Assembly (NCBI GenBank): GCA_026874595.1
Contig: CM049317.1
Location: forward strand, 73,848,618 to 73,912,617
Direction: 5' to 3'
DNA length: 64,000 nucleotides
Origin: Sipunculus nudus
Taxonomy: Eukaryota; Annelida; Sipuncula; Golfingiida; Sipunculidae
The notes below the pieces were generated by a model. That model made no database searches. It was not told the DNA's origin and saw only the letters and a list, made by a program, of their open reading frames with translations. This document shows, in pieces, positions 37,401 to 52,400 of the stretch. Numbering within the stretch: the first letter of the stretch is position 1; each line of letters starts with the position of its first letter. Position numbers and translations under genes: made by a program.

Positions 37401-40400
37401 TTGTGGCGGGGGCATTTTTTAAGTTCAGGAAGTGTTGTATGGTCAAAAGTAGGTCAACAAGGGCAAAATGCAAACTCGATCTGTAAAGGGTCATTATCAA
37501 GCAACACACCAAAAATCAGGCCAGTATCTGCAGGCATTGTGAAAAAATGTCCATATATGTGCATTTTTCATGAAAATTTCTGTCTTTCATGAAATTTTCT
37601 ATGTTCAGGATCTGTCATATGGTAAAAAAAAGGTTAACTGGGATGAAACGCGGACTCGATCTGTAAGTGGTCATTATGCGCCCACAGACCAAACATTAGG
37701 CCAGTATCTGTAAGCATTGCATTGGGAAACTAGAATATTAGCAAAAGTTTATAATCATTTATAAATTTAAATTGGAGAGGTATATACCATGTTTCATAAC
37801 AATCCACCAAATGCTTCCTGAGAAATAAGCTCCGAAGTTTTTTTCTATACTAAGCTCTCTGACCTTGAAAAGTAGGTCAAGATCACCCATCTTTGAACTT
37901 GACCAAGATTTTGTAAATATAATGCAATAGCACTGAAGAAATGAAGTTCCTGTGTTGAATACCTTTGGAGATATCCTGCACAAAAGGCCAAAATTGAAAA
38001 AATCCGATAAAATTTCATTAAAAAATCAGAAATTGCAGGTGGCGCCACCAAAATTGTGCAGCACATACAGACCATCAGTACCAATGATCATAGTAAGTTT
38101 TGTGAAAATCCACACGATGGTTCCTGAGATATAAACTTCTGGGTGTTTTTCTATAATCAGCTCTAAAATGTAGAAAAACGGGTCAAGGTCACCCATCTTT
38201 GAACTTGACCGAGATTTTATCGATATACATCTTCACTGATGAAATAAAATTCCAACGGTGAATCCTTTTAGAGATATCCCGCTCACAAGGTAAAAGTTAA
38301 CAGACACGGAACGGACGGACAGAAGGACAGACACCGTACAAACAGATGGACAGACGGACAGCTTGGTTGACGACAATAGCCTGTCAGCCTATGAGCTGAG
38401 GGCTAAAAACGGCTGTACATGTGTATTTGTCATGAAAATTTCTATTTTTCATGAATCTTTCTAAGTTAAGGAGCCGTAAAACGGTGAAAATAGGTCAACC
38501 GGGACGAAACGCGAACTCGATCTGTAACTGGTCATTATCTGCCCACACACCAAAATTCAGGCCAATATCTGCAGGCATTGAGAAAAAAAGTCCGTACATG
38601 TGTATTTGTCATGAAAATTTCTATTTTTCATGAATTTTTCTAAGTTTAGGAGACGTTTGATTTCGGAATGACGGAAGGATGGACATGGGTAAAACTATAT
38701 GCCCCGGCCACTTTGTGGCGGGGGCATAAAAATTTCCATCTTGAGGGTTTCAAAGATTTCTAAAGAAACAAAATACAGCAGGGGCAGAACCCAGCTAAAA
38801 CATAGTACTTAATTATCAATATTTTCACTCATGATAATCAATCTGAAACAGCCGTTCCACTTTTGGTTTAACCATCCAGTGATTAGCCAAACATGTGCTG
38901 GTCAACTTCTTTCTGAAAAATAAATTTAACATAGCCAGTCTTTTACCAAGATGCTGTTATTGATTTTCACTGCATTATCAGATCTTGTCAAATTGTTGAG
39001 ATATCAACATATGTGAATGTTGATATATAAAAATCCTATATTTAATTTTTATAAACATCTTACCTTACTTGTGGCCATGTTGTCTGTGAATGTTTTGTCA
39101 TCAAATATATGAGTCTCCAAATTTTCTAAAAAAAAAGAAAAAGAAAACAAATGGGTATAAAACTTAACCATTTAATCATTATTTTTAAATAACAGTTTTC
39201 ATTTAACTTAATTTAAGAAGTAAAATATTAATCACTTATTTGTCTTTTACTGATTGGTACCTTATTTTGTGCCAAAAGTACTAGAAATAGAACCATTTAA
39301 ATGATAATGCACATATTTTTTTTTAATTATGAACTTAGTTGTAATGAAAATATTAGCTAATGATAATACATTAACAAGGGACCCATGGGTCACGGGGCTC
39401 AGGTGAAGTTTAAAAAATTTTAGCAAATGCAAAATATGCTTAATTCCACTGTAATTGTTTTTCTTATGTATCAGCAAATGAAAGCTATGAGGAAATGGCC
39501 TTCATCCTTGGTTAGTAAAGTTCTAAACATATGATTGCAAAACTTCTACTCTGACAAGACTGGCATAAAAAATAGTTACAGTTTTGAGATCAGTCTCATC
39601 CCCCTTTTACACTTTTACTTTCTGTTCTTCTTGGAAGTTATTTCTACTCATAATAATGACCAAAATAATTTTACATATTTACCAAAACCCATTTATTCTT
39701 TGGTGAAGAGTGAAAACCTTGACCATGGGAATTAGCTTGGAGAACAGGCTAAAAGAAACTTGAACCAACTAACTTGTTGCCACAAGTCTCATATGTAAAT
39801 CATTACACCACCATACCCAAATGTATCATGCACCAATATATACTCTAAATTATACCTTCTTTTTCTTTTAAAAGTTAGGTAGGTTAGCTAAAGGTGGTAC
39901 TGTCTATTGAATGAAAATGAAGGTAACCGGACAATGAGAATGACATTAATGAGTAATCAGTAAGACTTTTGGACTTCAGGTTTTCAATGCAAAGAGCTCA
40001 GAACAATCCATAACCTATCATTAAGGCATAAATAAATCTCAGAGGTTCTATAAAGATTCCGCCTGTGCCTCTGAGTCACTGACATTTCTTCTGACCCTTT
40101 CTCCAAGATTTTAACCACCTGTCTATATTCTACACCAACCTTACTCTATATAGTAGTTAACCTTACTTCTTGAGACCTTGGCACCCTGTGTCTTGTAATC
40201 ATCTATTTGTTTGTCTTTGGCAGCTACAATTTTCATCAGTTCTTGTTGCCTCCGTAACAGTTCACCAACCATGACCAGTAAAGGCATTGTCATATTCTCT
40301 GCTAGCTAAAATGGAGTAAAAATTTAGCAAAATAATTATATGTTCAACAAAAAATAACAATCAAGCTAATCCATAAAGTGGAACCTATTGGGAAGCATGA

Positions 40401-43400
40401 TTTTAATATTTTGTGGCAGTGACGCGTAAACTGATTTGATTTCAAATTTAGTTTTATTTATTGCTTGGATAAAATGCTTAGAGGACTCATGGCAATTTTA
40501 GGCAAACATTCAAGTTTTGCAGCTATCACCAAGGGCAGATCCAGGATTTTGGAAAGGGAAGGGTCCGACCTTGGAAGCTGTAATAAATTTTAACATATGC
40601 ACCACAAATATGCATAATACACCCATCCTGTATCTGGTGACCTCTGACCTCATTAAATATAAATGAATTTTGGTGAGAAAGTAATTCAGGTGAGAAACTC
40701 TATTGGTAAATATGTATAATGAGTTTCGTGAAAATCCATAGGATTTTTGTCAAGTCACCCCAGTGCCTAAAAAGTCTGATGACCTCTGACCTCATTAAAT
40801 TTGCGTGGATTTCGCTGGAAAATGAACTTAGGTGAGATATTTTTATCAATATCCTTCATATTCTTCATTAGTTATCACAGCGACAGCACAAGTAGCCTAG
40901 TTACCTGTGAATGTGGATTTTGCTGACAATTGAACTCAGGTGAGATAATATGGTGGTAAGTAGTTATGGCAAGTAATCCATCAAAGCCCCAGAAAGTTTT
41001 TGTGGTGACACTAAAAGTTAAAGGACGGACATACGGACAGATGGTGGGCATACTATAATATTCTTGTCATATGATGGGCGTATAAAAAAAATTACCAGAT
41101 CCAGAAAGGCAGGGATTCAGAATGGAAAAATTGTTTAAATCCCTGAAAAAAAGGTTTTTTGCAGCTCAAAAGGAGGGGATATGGACCCCCTGCACCCCCC
41201 TCTGGATCTTCTACTGATAACATAAAACACAAAATGAGTGTTAATAAAGAACACCATTAAACTGGAAGAAAGGATGCGCACATATGAATTTACTGATAAC
41301 TGTTATGGTGTATCTTATATAAGATATCAGATGTAAAGAATGCGTATTTATTTTATCATTTTTGCATTTCAAATATTCCCATACAACTGTGCACATTATG
41401 TAAAACAATCGACATATGATACATGTTTTTTATAAAAGTGAATGACTCTAGTTAGTAGATATGACTCTAGTTAGGAGTAGATATGACTCTAGTTAGGAGT
41501 AGATATGACTCGTGTGAAGAGTAGGTACATGTAATTGCTCTAACTTTTTTTATTAAACTTCAAACTTGCTACAAACCTATACAAGTCATTTATGTAGCAT
41601 TATCTTGTACATGATACAATAATATAAACACACCATAAAGCTGTCAGCCTCCTGGCCGCTGAACTTCCACATGAACGGTAACCCAGCCAACTTGGTCTTC
41701 ATGGTCAACAGGACTTTCTGACTCTCACTTTCATCAATTAATTTTTTTATGAATGAGATGGTGAAGGTTGTGTTCTTTGAAGATTCCTCCAGATTCTCAC
41801 GGAGATGATCCAAGATTTTGCTGACAGGGGCCTCCACACTGGGGTTCAGCTTCTGTAACAAAAAGTAGCACATAAAAACACAAATTGAAACAAAATTTTG
41901 CTTTATATCAATTTTTTTTAGTAGATTTGATGATAGAAACCTTATTTTAATATTTTGAATATGTCAGCAATACTTGTGTTTAATTATTAGATGAACAAAT
42001 GGAGCATTTTAGAATCCTGTCTAAATGAGAGAAGGTGAAATATTAATAATGTTTTCTTGGATCACTGCCTATGAGTTCTGTGTTACTTTCTATGTTCTGT
42101 TGTTTCCTCTGTTGTTTCTGCAATGTGAAACATGAGAGAAATGCGTTAAGTATCAGTACAATGAGATTAACATGCAAAGGTGTGATAACAGAACTGGATT
42201 TGAACCACCAACCCCATGCTCAGAAGCCGTCTATATGAAACTAACTGTGCAACACAGGCAAGCTGCAAGCAAGAGAAAAGCTGGGATATTTTAAGTTTAT
42301 TTAAACTATTGTGACTGAATAATTATGTCACTGTCCAGTCTCCACCAGAGGTCACTGTGCTGCAGGGGTGGATTCTCCCATGTAAATAATGGAACATATA
42401 ATAACTTACATTTATCTGTTGGGGGCTGCTGTCACCAAACCCCCTTTAGCATTGGGAAATGGTACCAGAAAATGAGAATGTGAAGCAAAATAAGAAGCAG
42501 AATGCGTAGTAAAACACAATAGGAATAAATCCATCCCCTTTGAAATGTGTATGAAGTCACCATTATTTATGCACAAGGGAACACAACACAGTGAGACATA
42601 AACAGTGATGGATGGATACGTTGGTTATGGTTGAGACACACAATAAACAGCAAGTATATTAAGTCCCCATATTAATGACATGACATGAATAACTCTTATT
42701 AAATAACTGGTCGAATTTTGCTCCCATTTTGTTCCCACTCCATCAACTTCTTATGACATAAAGACAATTTTATCGTAGCAATGTATCCGTTGCCAGAAAA
42801 ATGGGTACGAGGCCAGCCAAGAGTGCACAGGGCTGTAGACCCAGTTGTTGCTCTGTTGTAAAAACAGAGCCACAGGCCCCTGCCTTCATTTACCTAGCGA
42901 ATGAGAATGCATGCATCTGTTAGATGATGTACCCAGTTTGAGTGCATCTGATCTTGAGTGTGGTGAGCTTGGGTGATTGTTTCAGCCAGTGCTGTGCAGT
43001 GCATATTACATCATTACTGCTTACTTCCTGACCCACCCAGCTGAAATGTGATACATGCACCTGGCAGGCCGAAACAATCCAGTGTTTAACCCTGGTAACT
43101 ACCTGTGTAGCCAGCGGTCATGTGTAGTCAGGGGTCCAGTTACAAGGACACACAGCAGTGATGATGTAACACTTTCATGTACAAAACTGGCTGAAACAAT
43201 CACCTCAGCTCACCGATTCAAGATCAGATGTACCCAAACTGGGTGCATCATCTAATAGATGCATTAGTTCCCTTCCACTAGATAAATGAAGGCACTCAAC
43301 TTCAAAGCAATGGCCTGTGGCTCTGTGTTTACAACAGAGCCACAACTGGGTCTAACAGGGCTAATGTTTTTACATTTTGTTTTGAGTGACAGCTCGCCTG

Positions 43401-46400
43401 CCAAGCAACCTGCATGCATAGACCGCAGCTCGCCAGCCATGCAACTTGCGTGGCCCATACACTAGGGATATTTGGCCGGTGAAGTTTGTCAATCAAACCA
43501 AATGTAACTACATTGGCTCAGGACACTCCTTGATGGGCTGGTGTCCATTTTACTTGAAATGCATACATGGCTATGATAAAACAGTCTTAATGCCATAAGA
43601 TATTAAGAGGTCGATGGAGCGGGAACAAGGGCTCAAAGTGGAAGTGGAATTACCATATTTAATAAGAGTAGACGTGAATATATTTCAGCTTTAGTTACTG
43701 AATAGATTTTCATGGCATAAATAAATTATTAGACAGTTTCATCCAGTTTAGAATCTTGACCAGATGGAAATGTAGACTGGATTCTATACACGCGCCAAAC
43801 AGTTTATTTCCTTCAGACATCTTCTTTTTTCAATTTGAATTTTCATTTGATTAGAATAAAAAAAATAAATGTGGTCCCGGTTGATTCAAATTCTCCTGAT
43901 ATCAGTTAATGTAGTAAAATAACAATAAGACTGCTCCACGTTTAAATGTTGCCATGCCAAGCATTGGTAGTACCTTTCAGGTGGACACTAGTTTAGCGGC
44001 TTATTTCTGTATTTGACTTGTAGCGACTCATTTTATCACTATTTAAAGGAGGTAGAAAAGGCTGGTTACAATGTACTTCCGGATACAAGCTCTTGACAAC
44101 ATACGCCAAGTGGACCTTGCTTAACTGATTCACATGTTGTGGCTCAACTTTACATATGTTTCAGTTTGCTGCCACATAAAACAGTTATAACGCAAGCCTG
44201 AGGCCCTGAGCATATAATATATATATTTTTTTATCAAACTTGATTGTACTTTTGCATTAGTTTGATTCCAGTGATTCAAACTCTTGTATGACGTATTGAT
44301 ATGCTCTTTACACAAAGTGCACAGTACCTGGATACCACCACCGTCACAACAATAAGTTCTTTTAAATGTATATGCTGGATGAAAAGTCCCCACAAATAAC
44401 AGTCCAATGTAAAGCTCATGTAACAATCCAGAAAGTAAACTTGAGGCAGGTAGCATTAAATTGTATAGAGTTAGTAATAGTAAATCCCTGAAATTACTGG
44501 ATAATCGGACAGGTCCCACAAACTGACATACACCAGTGTTTCATTTACCCCCGCGTCCTGTGTCCTTTCACGCATAATATTTCCAAAGGACGCATTAAAA
44601 TTTGTAACATGCGTCCCAAGGGATGCAAAATAATTTTCTGTCCGATACATAATATTATGACAGCAAACTTTCAATCCAATTTATTGATGAGCGTAGGGTT
44701 GTGTAAACAATTTGCAGAGATATGTCTTTCATAGTGTTCGGGAATTTCCCTCTCTTGCATTTGCAAAACGCTGTAGTGAACATAGTGAATGGCCGAACAT
44801 AGTGAATGCAAAGCGGCTTCTGTAAAGAGGTTTTGTGATTGGGTGAGCCCGGCCACAAATTACTTATTTTCTTACAGCTATCAGTCTGTTGAAAGTGCAG
44901 GTGAACAATTTAAATTACGTATAATACAAACCCGTTAGTATTATAGTCAGTATAATCAAAGTAATTTAAAAGTCAGAGTGGAAGTGAAGGCTGTAATTGC
45001 GTTAAAAATAAATATGCGTCTTAACTTTTAAATCAGGAACGGATGGAGAACAGGTTCGGAACTTCAGACATACAAGTTCCGTTTCCCTCGACAGAGTTTT
45101 ATTTGGGTGACGGAAGTCTTGATTCCCTGAGAATTGTTTTACCGTTTGCCATGTGTCAAGAATATGCAGAAGCAAGATATTCAAAGAAATCTGTTAATTA
45201 TCATTTACTCATGATTAATTTTGCAACGCTTTATTTTGCAACGTGTATGCCTAGCTGCCAACGGGCCAGGTGTGCAAGTGGAAAGTGTCTGGGGTCCTCC
45301 CGACCTTGAAATGGGATTGCCCTTACCGTGAAAAGCGGCCCGATTTTTGAGAACATTCAAGCCAGTTCATTCAAAGTAGGGATGGTGGGTTAGCAGCCAA
45401 TGCCAGGTCATAGTTTCATTCAATGACTGAACACTCACATAGAAGTATGTAAACTCTTTTGTGAATAGTGTATTCTGCATTTAAATTTCACTGGTATATT
45501 AGAATTTGAGGTGTTTTTTTTTTTTTTTTTGTGAATTGCGGATACAAGCACAGCGCTTTAAGGCTAATCAGTACGTCATCCATTTCTGTCCGATGATAAG
45601 CGTGCACGTTTGATCCAGCTAGATTTTTCAAATGTACCTTTGTATTTCTGACCGCTTAGACTCGTCTTGCCTCTCCTGTCTGCCCAGTTAATCAGTGGCC
45701 TTTAATCTCTCAGGGGACCCCTTAATATCCCCACGAAAGGATTTATCCAGGCGGACAAGAATTATGCAAGCAGTAATCATGCAGATCGCAAAATAAAAAA
45801 CTTGTGGTATACCACGGAAATGCATGATAAACCCCGTGTTAATGGCCCTTTTCTTACACAAGAGTTGCAAAAGTCAATAAATTAAATGTCCGAGGGTACC
45901 CACTGAGATTTTTGTTTGGCCGGCAGGATCAACCCTGTTTTCGCGGGAACTAGAAAATCGGCATGTGACAGGCCAGCCCCAGCGAACGCGGCGATAACTC
46001 TGACAGGTTGAAGATATTTTCCATGGAAAGTCACCATGGAACTATATGACGCATTTGTAGATTACCGGTATTAAGTTATTATCTTTGCATGTGTTCCGGA
46101 AATGAACACCAATATTAAGTTGGAAATAACGCCACTATGGCCATACGGAAACCCTTGGTGAATTTCGTTGACCTACTGATTAGTGAATAAATTTTTATCC
46201 CACTCGCATTTTCGTTATTTTCATGTAACGTTTTCGTGTTTTTAAATTCACCAGCACAATTTGGTGTCCATCACGGAAGGATGACAGTTTTAAGATCTGA
46301 CAAATTCAAAAAAAAAAAAAAATTGTAAATAATAGGTAACCCTGTCATTGTTTGTTATTTTTAACGCCACATGGTTAAGTGAAGAATATAGAATTAAAAT

Positions 46401-49400
46401 GTCTTGAAGCGATTATAACAGATGCAGAATACGAAAGCAGTATACATCGCAATATAACCTGGAGAAGCGGTTTAACATGATTTTATTCTGTTCTTCTGGT
46501 CAGGGAAATCAGTTTCTGACCAATCACCGTTTAATTTACATCCCTGTACTTATTAAATAGTGTAAAAGTTCCTGGCCTGTGCTTAAACTTTTTAAATTTA
46601 AACGTGGGATGGGACATGTTGAAAAGTGTATGAAAAAAGATTATTTAAAACTTTTTTTTTGTTACTGACTCACTGAAAAGCGTATGTACATATGAACAAA
46701 AACATTAACACAAAATAAACAAATTTATTGGGATTCACGAGCCATCAAATTTATTGGAACTCATCATCTCACCAGGAAGACGCAATGATATTGTCTGTTG
46801 CGAGTCCTGGGACTCGGTCAAGCAAAGTTGTAAATGAAACACTGATACACACGTCTGTGTCCGCTGGAATATTCTCTCACCTCTCCCTCGGCTCTTAAAC
46901 ACAGCCCCCTATTTATAACTTTTCGCCCCAAGCCAAGAACTTTCCACTTCTCGAACAGTCAAAAGAATCTAACACAACACACAGTAAACACACGTTACAG
47001 GAATTATCTAGAAAAACGATAGCCGTGTCTCAACATATCAGGGTCCACACGTGAGCTCGCCCCGGCTCAGCCAGGCGAGAAAGCCCCAAGCTAGCATGAC
47101 AATGAGAGTTCAACCAGTACGCATTAAACTGAGAATGCAATACGCAGCCAGACACAGGCGCAACAACACAAGTTACACCCTTGTCACACAACAAAAAAGA
47201 CATCTGTAAGACCTGTGCACACAATAAAAAGGGCACCTGTAACACAGCGCTTTACCAATAGGCCTACTACCTATACCGTGATATGAACTCATATCCTGAA
47301 TTGCTACACCAGAGGGGAGCACTGTATTTTTGTCCAATCAGATGTGACGTTGTGCTGGAACACACAGCCAAGCAAGGAATACACAGAGCCAATGTTGTTC
47401 ATTTCGTTTTGAGTGACAGCTCATCGCCGTGGTAACCATCTGAATAGGCCACAGACTCAGAGAGAATGGCCCCAGACATGGTTTTCTAAGGGCCTTAGGC
47501 ACATAGGATGCCCGGCCGGTGAGCTGTTATTAAAACGAAACATTACAACAAATGCTGCGTGCACACCTCGCTGGCTGGTTTCAGTTCCGCAGACAACAGA
47601 TACATGGCTACGCTAACAGTCATAATGTCATAATCTAATTGGTCGATGATGCGAAAACGCAGAGGGAGCAATTGAAATTCGACCATAAACTGTCATCAAG
47701 TGGCGCCTGAAGTGCAGCTATGGGCAGAGCCAGGATGCCTGTCGAGTGTTTGTTAATTGGCATATCTGGTTGGCTGCTTGTCACATCATATGCACGCTTT
47801 TTTTTAAAGCAGACGACGAACTGCCATCTGTCATCTAAATGTATCATAAACGGTCAAAGCAGGCAGCAGAAAAATTAGTTGTTTCTTTAGAAGCGCAAGA
47901 TTTCCTCTTTTACGTATTGGTAAAACTACAAATTTGGCAATAAACAAGCTGTGTCATCCTTGGATCCTGGAGGACGCGACACTGTATGTTTACATTACTT
48001 TTAAGTGTCTTAAGACTCGCGGTGGTGCCACCTCAAATATATGGTGGGATACCAGTCTATACGCAAACGGAGTGCTTATTGACACACGGTCCGAAAGTCT
48101 CGGTTACCTCGATTTGGAAGTCTCGGTTACCGTGTATTGCAGTCTCGGGTACTGAGAATTGGGAGTCTCGGTTACCGTGTGTCCCCAGTGGTCAGTCAAG
48201 CGTATCGCAATTAAGCTCGCGCAGCGTTGCCCCAATTAATCACTTTGATCACTGGTGTCCTAGATCAAAGGGCCAGGTAACTTCAAAGGCTACCAGGGAA
48301 ATTGGGCGTCGTGAAATACGTTTTTTTTTTTTTTTTTATCATTGCGAAGACGTTTCTTTTGCCTTATTGTAACAGCTAGGGGTTTTCCAGGGTAATTGTG
48401 TATTTAAATTTTTTTTCAATGGCCTATTTTCCATCTTTAACGCATATTATAAACTAAGTAATATTCTGAAATGTATAGGAGATGTATAATTTTACCAAAA
48501 TAATTAGCATTTTATGAAAGGCGGTGTTGTTTGAGAGTCATTGTGTATCCTAAGTCGAATTTATCGGCTCAAACTTTGATCTACCACCATAACGTTATGC
48601 ATGATGTTGATATTGATAAAGTCGCTAAGAAAACGTTGCATTGCATTGTACAAGGTATATTTGAATCATTTGAGCACATTTGGTCATTACATATCAAATA
48701 TGGTAGTTATTTTTATATAGATATCCATTTCTTATTATTATAGAATAATAAAAATTTGAAAATAATGCGTCAAAGATAATAAATGAAACAAGCCTTTAAA
48801 AATTCTCTAGTTGCATATTTACCTCATCCAGGGCCCCTGGCATGACAGGGCGTGCAGACGATTAGGAAACATTGTTCAGAGGTCCAGAAGGATGATACTG
48901 AAGAAGACTGTTTTGGAGTATTTAATTTTATATGGAACTTGATTGAATATTTATGTACGGTATATTTTCTATATTATAAAAATATGTATGCATGTTTGTG
49001 TCCGTATCTTAACATGTTTATATTGTGTATATTTTATATACCATGATGAATTGTTTGCATTTTCTTTCTTCTTTTTATTACACAAAGGTAGTACATGCAC
49101 ATGGAACAATACATACATACAAACATACATTTATAGTTCGATAACAATTTACATTAAATCGTGAAGATTATTCATGTAGAGGAGAGCAGGTAGGTAAGGT
49201 TTTCCCATTTTGAATAATGTTGGGTTAATTTACCTCCTTTCTTAGCGATTACATCTTCTGTTGAATAAATCTGCTTAACATAGCTTATACATCCATGATA
49301 GTTCGGTAACATTTTGAGACATCTGCAATTATAAACATACTTTTTTACAACCAGTGTTAGCATATTTAACCATCTATGTTCGCTTTAACCTAACAGAACT

Positions 49401-52400
49401 TCAGATACTGAAAACTTAACAGAGGAGTTTAATGACGAACTATTCAAAACCTCTTGTATTATTAACCACAAGTTAGTGACAAAAGAACAATTCTAAAAAT
49501 ATGTGATAAAGTTTCTCTTTCTAATTTACAAAGGGTACAAGTAGGAGAATCTATTACATTCAGTCTATGAAGAAATGGGTTTAACGTCACCCAACGTTGT
49601 AGTACATACAAATGAAAATTTCTAAGTGGTACGAAAATTGTTGTGTCATAAATCTTGGAGAATCCCATATAAACAGTCTCCTATGATATATCAATTAAAT
49701 CTTGTTTCCATTTCTTAACTGCTAAGTCTGGAATGACTAAATGTTTCTCTTGTTTTCCCTTGTTTGGATTTTCTTTTCAGGTTTTATTAGTAGTTTATTT
49801 ATAATGGTATGTTTATTATATAGTCCCCTTTGGGCTCATAAATGTCACCTCAAATATAAATACAGTAAATAAATAGTGGTAGTTATTGAACATGATAAAC
49901 ATCATTAGAATGTACGAGTTGTGCTTTTTTCTAACGGCGTAAAAGTAAATTTTTACACTTTTTCCAACAGTGGACCAGGTATTCTACCAAAGTCTTGCCG
50001 TCGTAATTTATGAATTAAATCAATTGAATTGTTTTATCAAATATAGGACACTGCGTAATTGTGTAAGATGTATTATCATACAGAATCGTTACGGGTTCGT
50101 AATATAGGCAAAACATTCAAAACCATTGTGCCTCTCATCTTCGACGTCACCGTTTCTACATATGGGACATGCAGCCTCTTGCTTCAATTTTTAAGGTATG
50201 TATTTATTTGGTGGTATCAGCCTATACATGGTGTCTGAAATCTGTCAGTTTCACTTCTCAGCGCAAGTATCCCACACCAAAGCCGAGCAAGTATACTGAA
50301 CTTTCCTGTCATCGATTGGGCCATATACTTTTTCACGTATATACTTAATTATGTGCCGTGCACTGAATGCTTATAAAACTGATAAAAAATCTTAATTTCG
50401 GAACTGATCGGCATTGTTCAAGCCATTTATGTTTATTATCAGAACGTAACTTCTGTGTCAGATCACATTGGCAATGCGGCGCTATTTCATTATATGTGTG
50501 TATTAATATACATCAATGGATTCGAGTATCTTACTTCTTTGCATCTGAGCACTGCAGTTAACGTTATCCGCGACTTGCAAGGTTATAATCCAATATAAAT
50601 ACTTTCTTGGTTAGACTTGTGTAATCCATAGAGATTCCAAAACCATAACACCTCAATCAAATGATATCTACATGTTAAACAACCAATGTCTCTTTTAGAG
50701 CAGCATTTACACATGCAGAACCTGTGGACACTAAAAAAGGTAACAGAGAGCTCTGTTTTGAATTTTATCACATGACGGGGTTTATGCATATCCCCATAAC
50801 CCAGACACATAATCTATAGGACTGTTACTACCATCATAGTATATAAGTTTGTAAAGGAGTCCTATAAGTATAGTATCCTTAAAATTCTTAAACTTGCTCA
50901 ATACCAGACCAAGAGCTTAAAATCCAGCAGGCGCTAGGAAATCAGAACTTTTAGGCTATAAAAAAAAAGGATTTTATACCGACATAAGGCTTTTTATTTT
51001 TTTCTGCTAAGCCGTTAATACATATATATTAAACAGCGTGACGGATTATATCGCCTTGTACCTCACATAGTACCCCAAACCAATTTGTGAAAATATTATT
51101 ACTTAATCATACATAAGCTTAATAACTACTATATAAACTTTTTATGGTGTTTTAGATTTTGTAATCAATTTTTAGTCTAAACAGCCGCGAGTGAAGAGTA
51201 GTTTCCTATATTTACCCATCAACAGCTTTTTTTCCAGCATGCTTGCCCACTTACTAGGGCTACGTGTTTCTATTCCTTGAGGCAAACGATTACTTAATAA
51301 TGAAGTAACTAAAAATATGATCAGTACAGGAGCGTCCTTTTCGAACCCCATTCTGATCTTTGGCTACAAGGTTAAGTTTGTTAAAGTAAGACGCGTTATT
51401 CTATAATCGATCAGGCCACGATGATGAGTTGTTGATAAAGATATGACCATTCCATGGTTAGTAGTACCTTAGCCAATTTCATTTTCGGTTTGTTCCTCTG
51501 ATTTTGAACATGTCCACTTTACATCGTGAAAATCTGGAAAAGTATACATTTCATAGAGAAGAATGTGACAAAATTCCAAGTAATCACGTCTGTATTATAA
51601 TAAGAGTAATAAAGTATCCACATCTCCAGGCTAATAGCAATTACTTAATTATTCAGTATCGATGTGCTTATAAAGTTTGTGTATTTAGTCATAAGAAACT
51701 ATGATTAACTTTATTAAATTTCAATAAAGCTTATTTGTTCCTATTATCCTTGTTTATTATTTTCTGATTAGAAAAATGAAATTGAATAAAACAAGAGATA
51801 TATGTATGTAAATTATATTTATTTTTAAATTGTTGAATATATTTAAAATTTTGAAATGAGATAAATAATTTTAATCAGGGATGTAATTTTCATCCCCGAA
51901 ATTAGTAGTACCTCGCCTGATGAAAATAGGTTTTAAACTAATTAATATACCTAGGCGATGAAAGTAATAAACTATTATAAATGTTAAACATATGTGTCAG
52001 AGATCAAAGGACCTGATTAGTCCAGCCACCGCTTCTCCTACACGGCCCGGTAATTAAGACCTGCTATAGTAACAACAACTCGCGTTATTGACACACGGTT
52101 GCGGGTTTCACGACGGGGGTGTAAGTGACACACGGTGAACGCCCTGCCATTTGGCGGGAGTGTGACAGATTTGACGCATGCGCAGTTAAACCATGTGTCA
52201 ATAAGCTGGACCTTATTGACACACCCCGTGTGTCAATAAGGGCGGCCATACGCAAATTCACACAAGTAAGCCGCTAAACTTGTGCCCACCTACCTTTCCC
52301 CTCTTTTCAACTTCATGTCCCTCCAGCGTTTCGTACCACACTCGCGTCAGATCGCTGATAAGCAGTTCATAGCTTCCTGACGAGAAGTGACTCTTGATCA

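Noticed and set aside
39064-39069. Alternative exon 4 donor CAA|GTAAGG
   Set aside because: It would leave phase 1 and put exon 5 out of the frame that matches XLF; AGTAAG|GTAAGA keeps phase 0.
45043-45309. Open frame of 88 codons as a possible gene
   Set aside because: No recognisable domain or splice partners; it lies in NHEJ1 intron 1 on the opposite strand with ordinary intronic composition.
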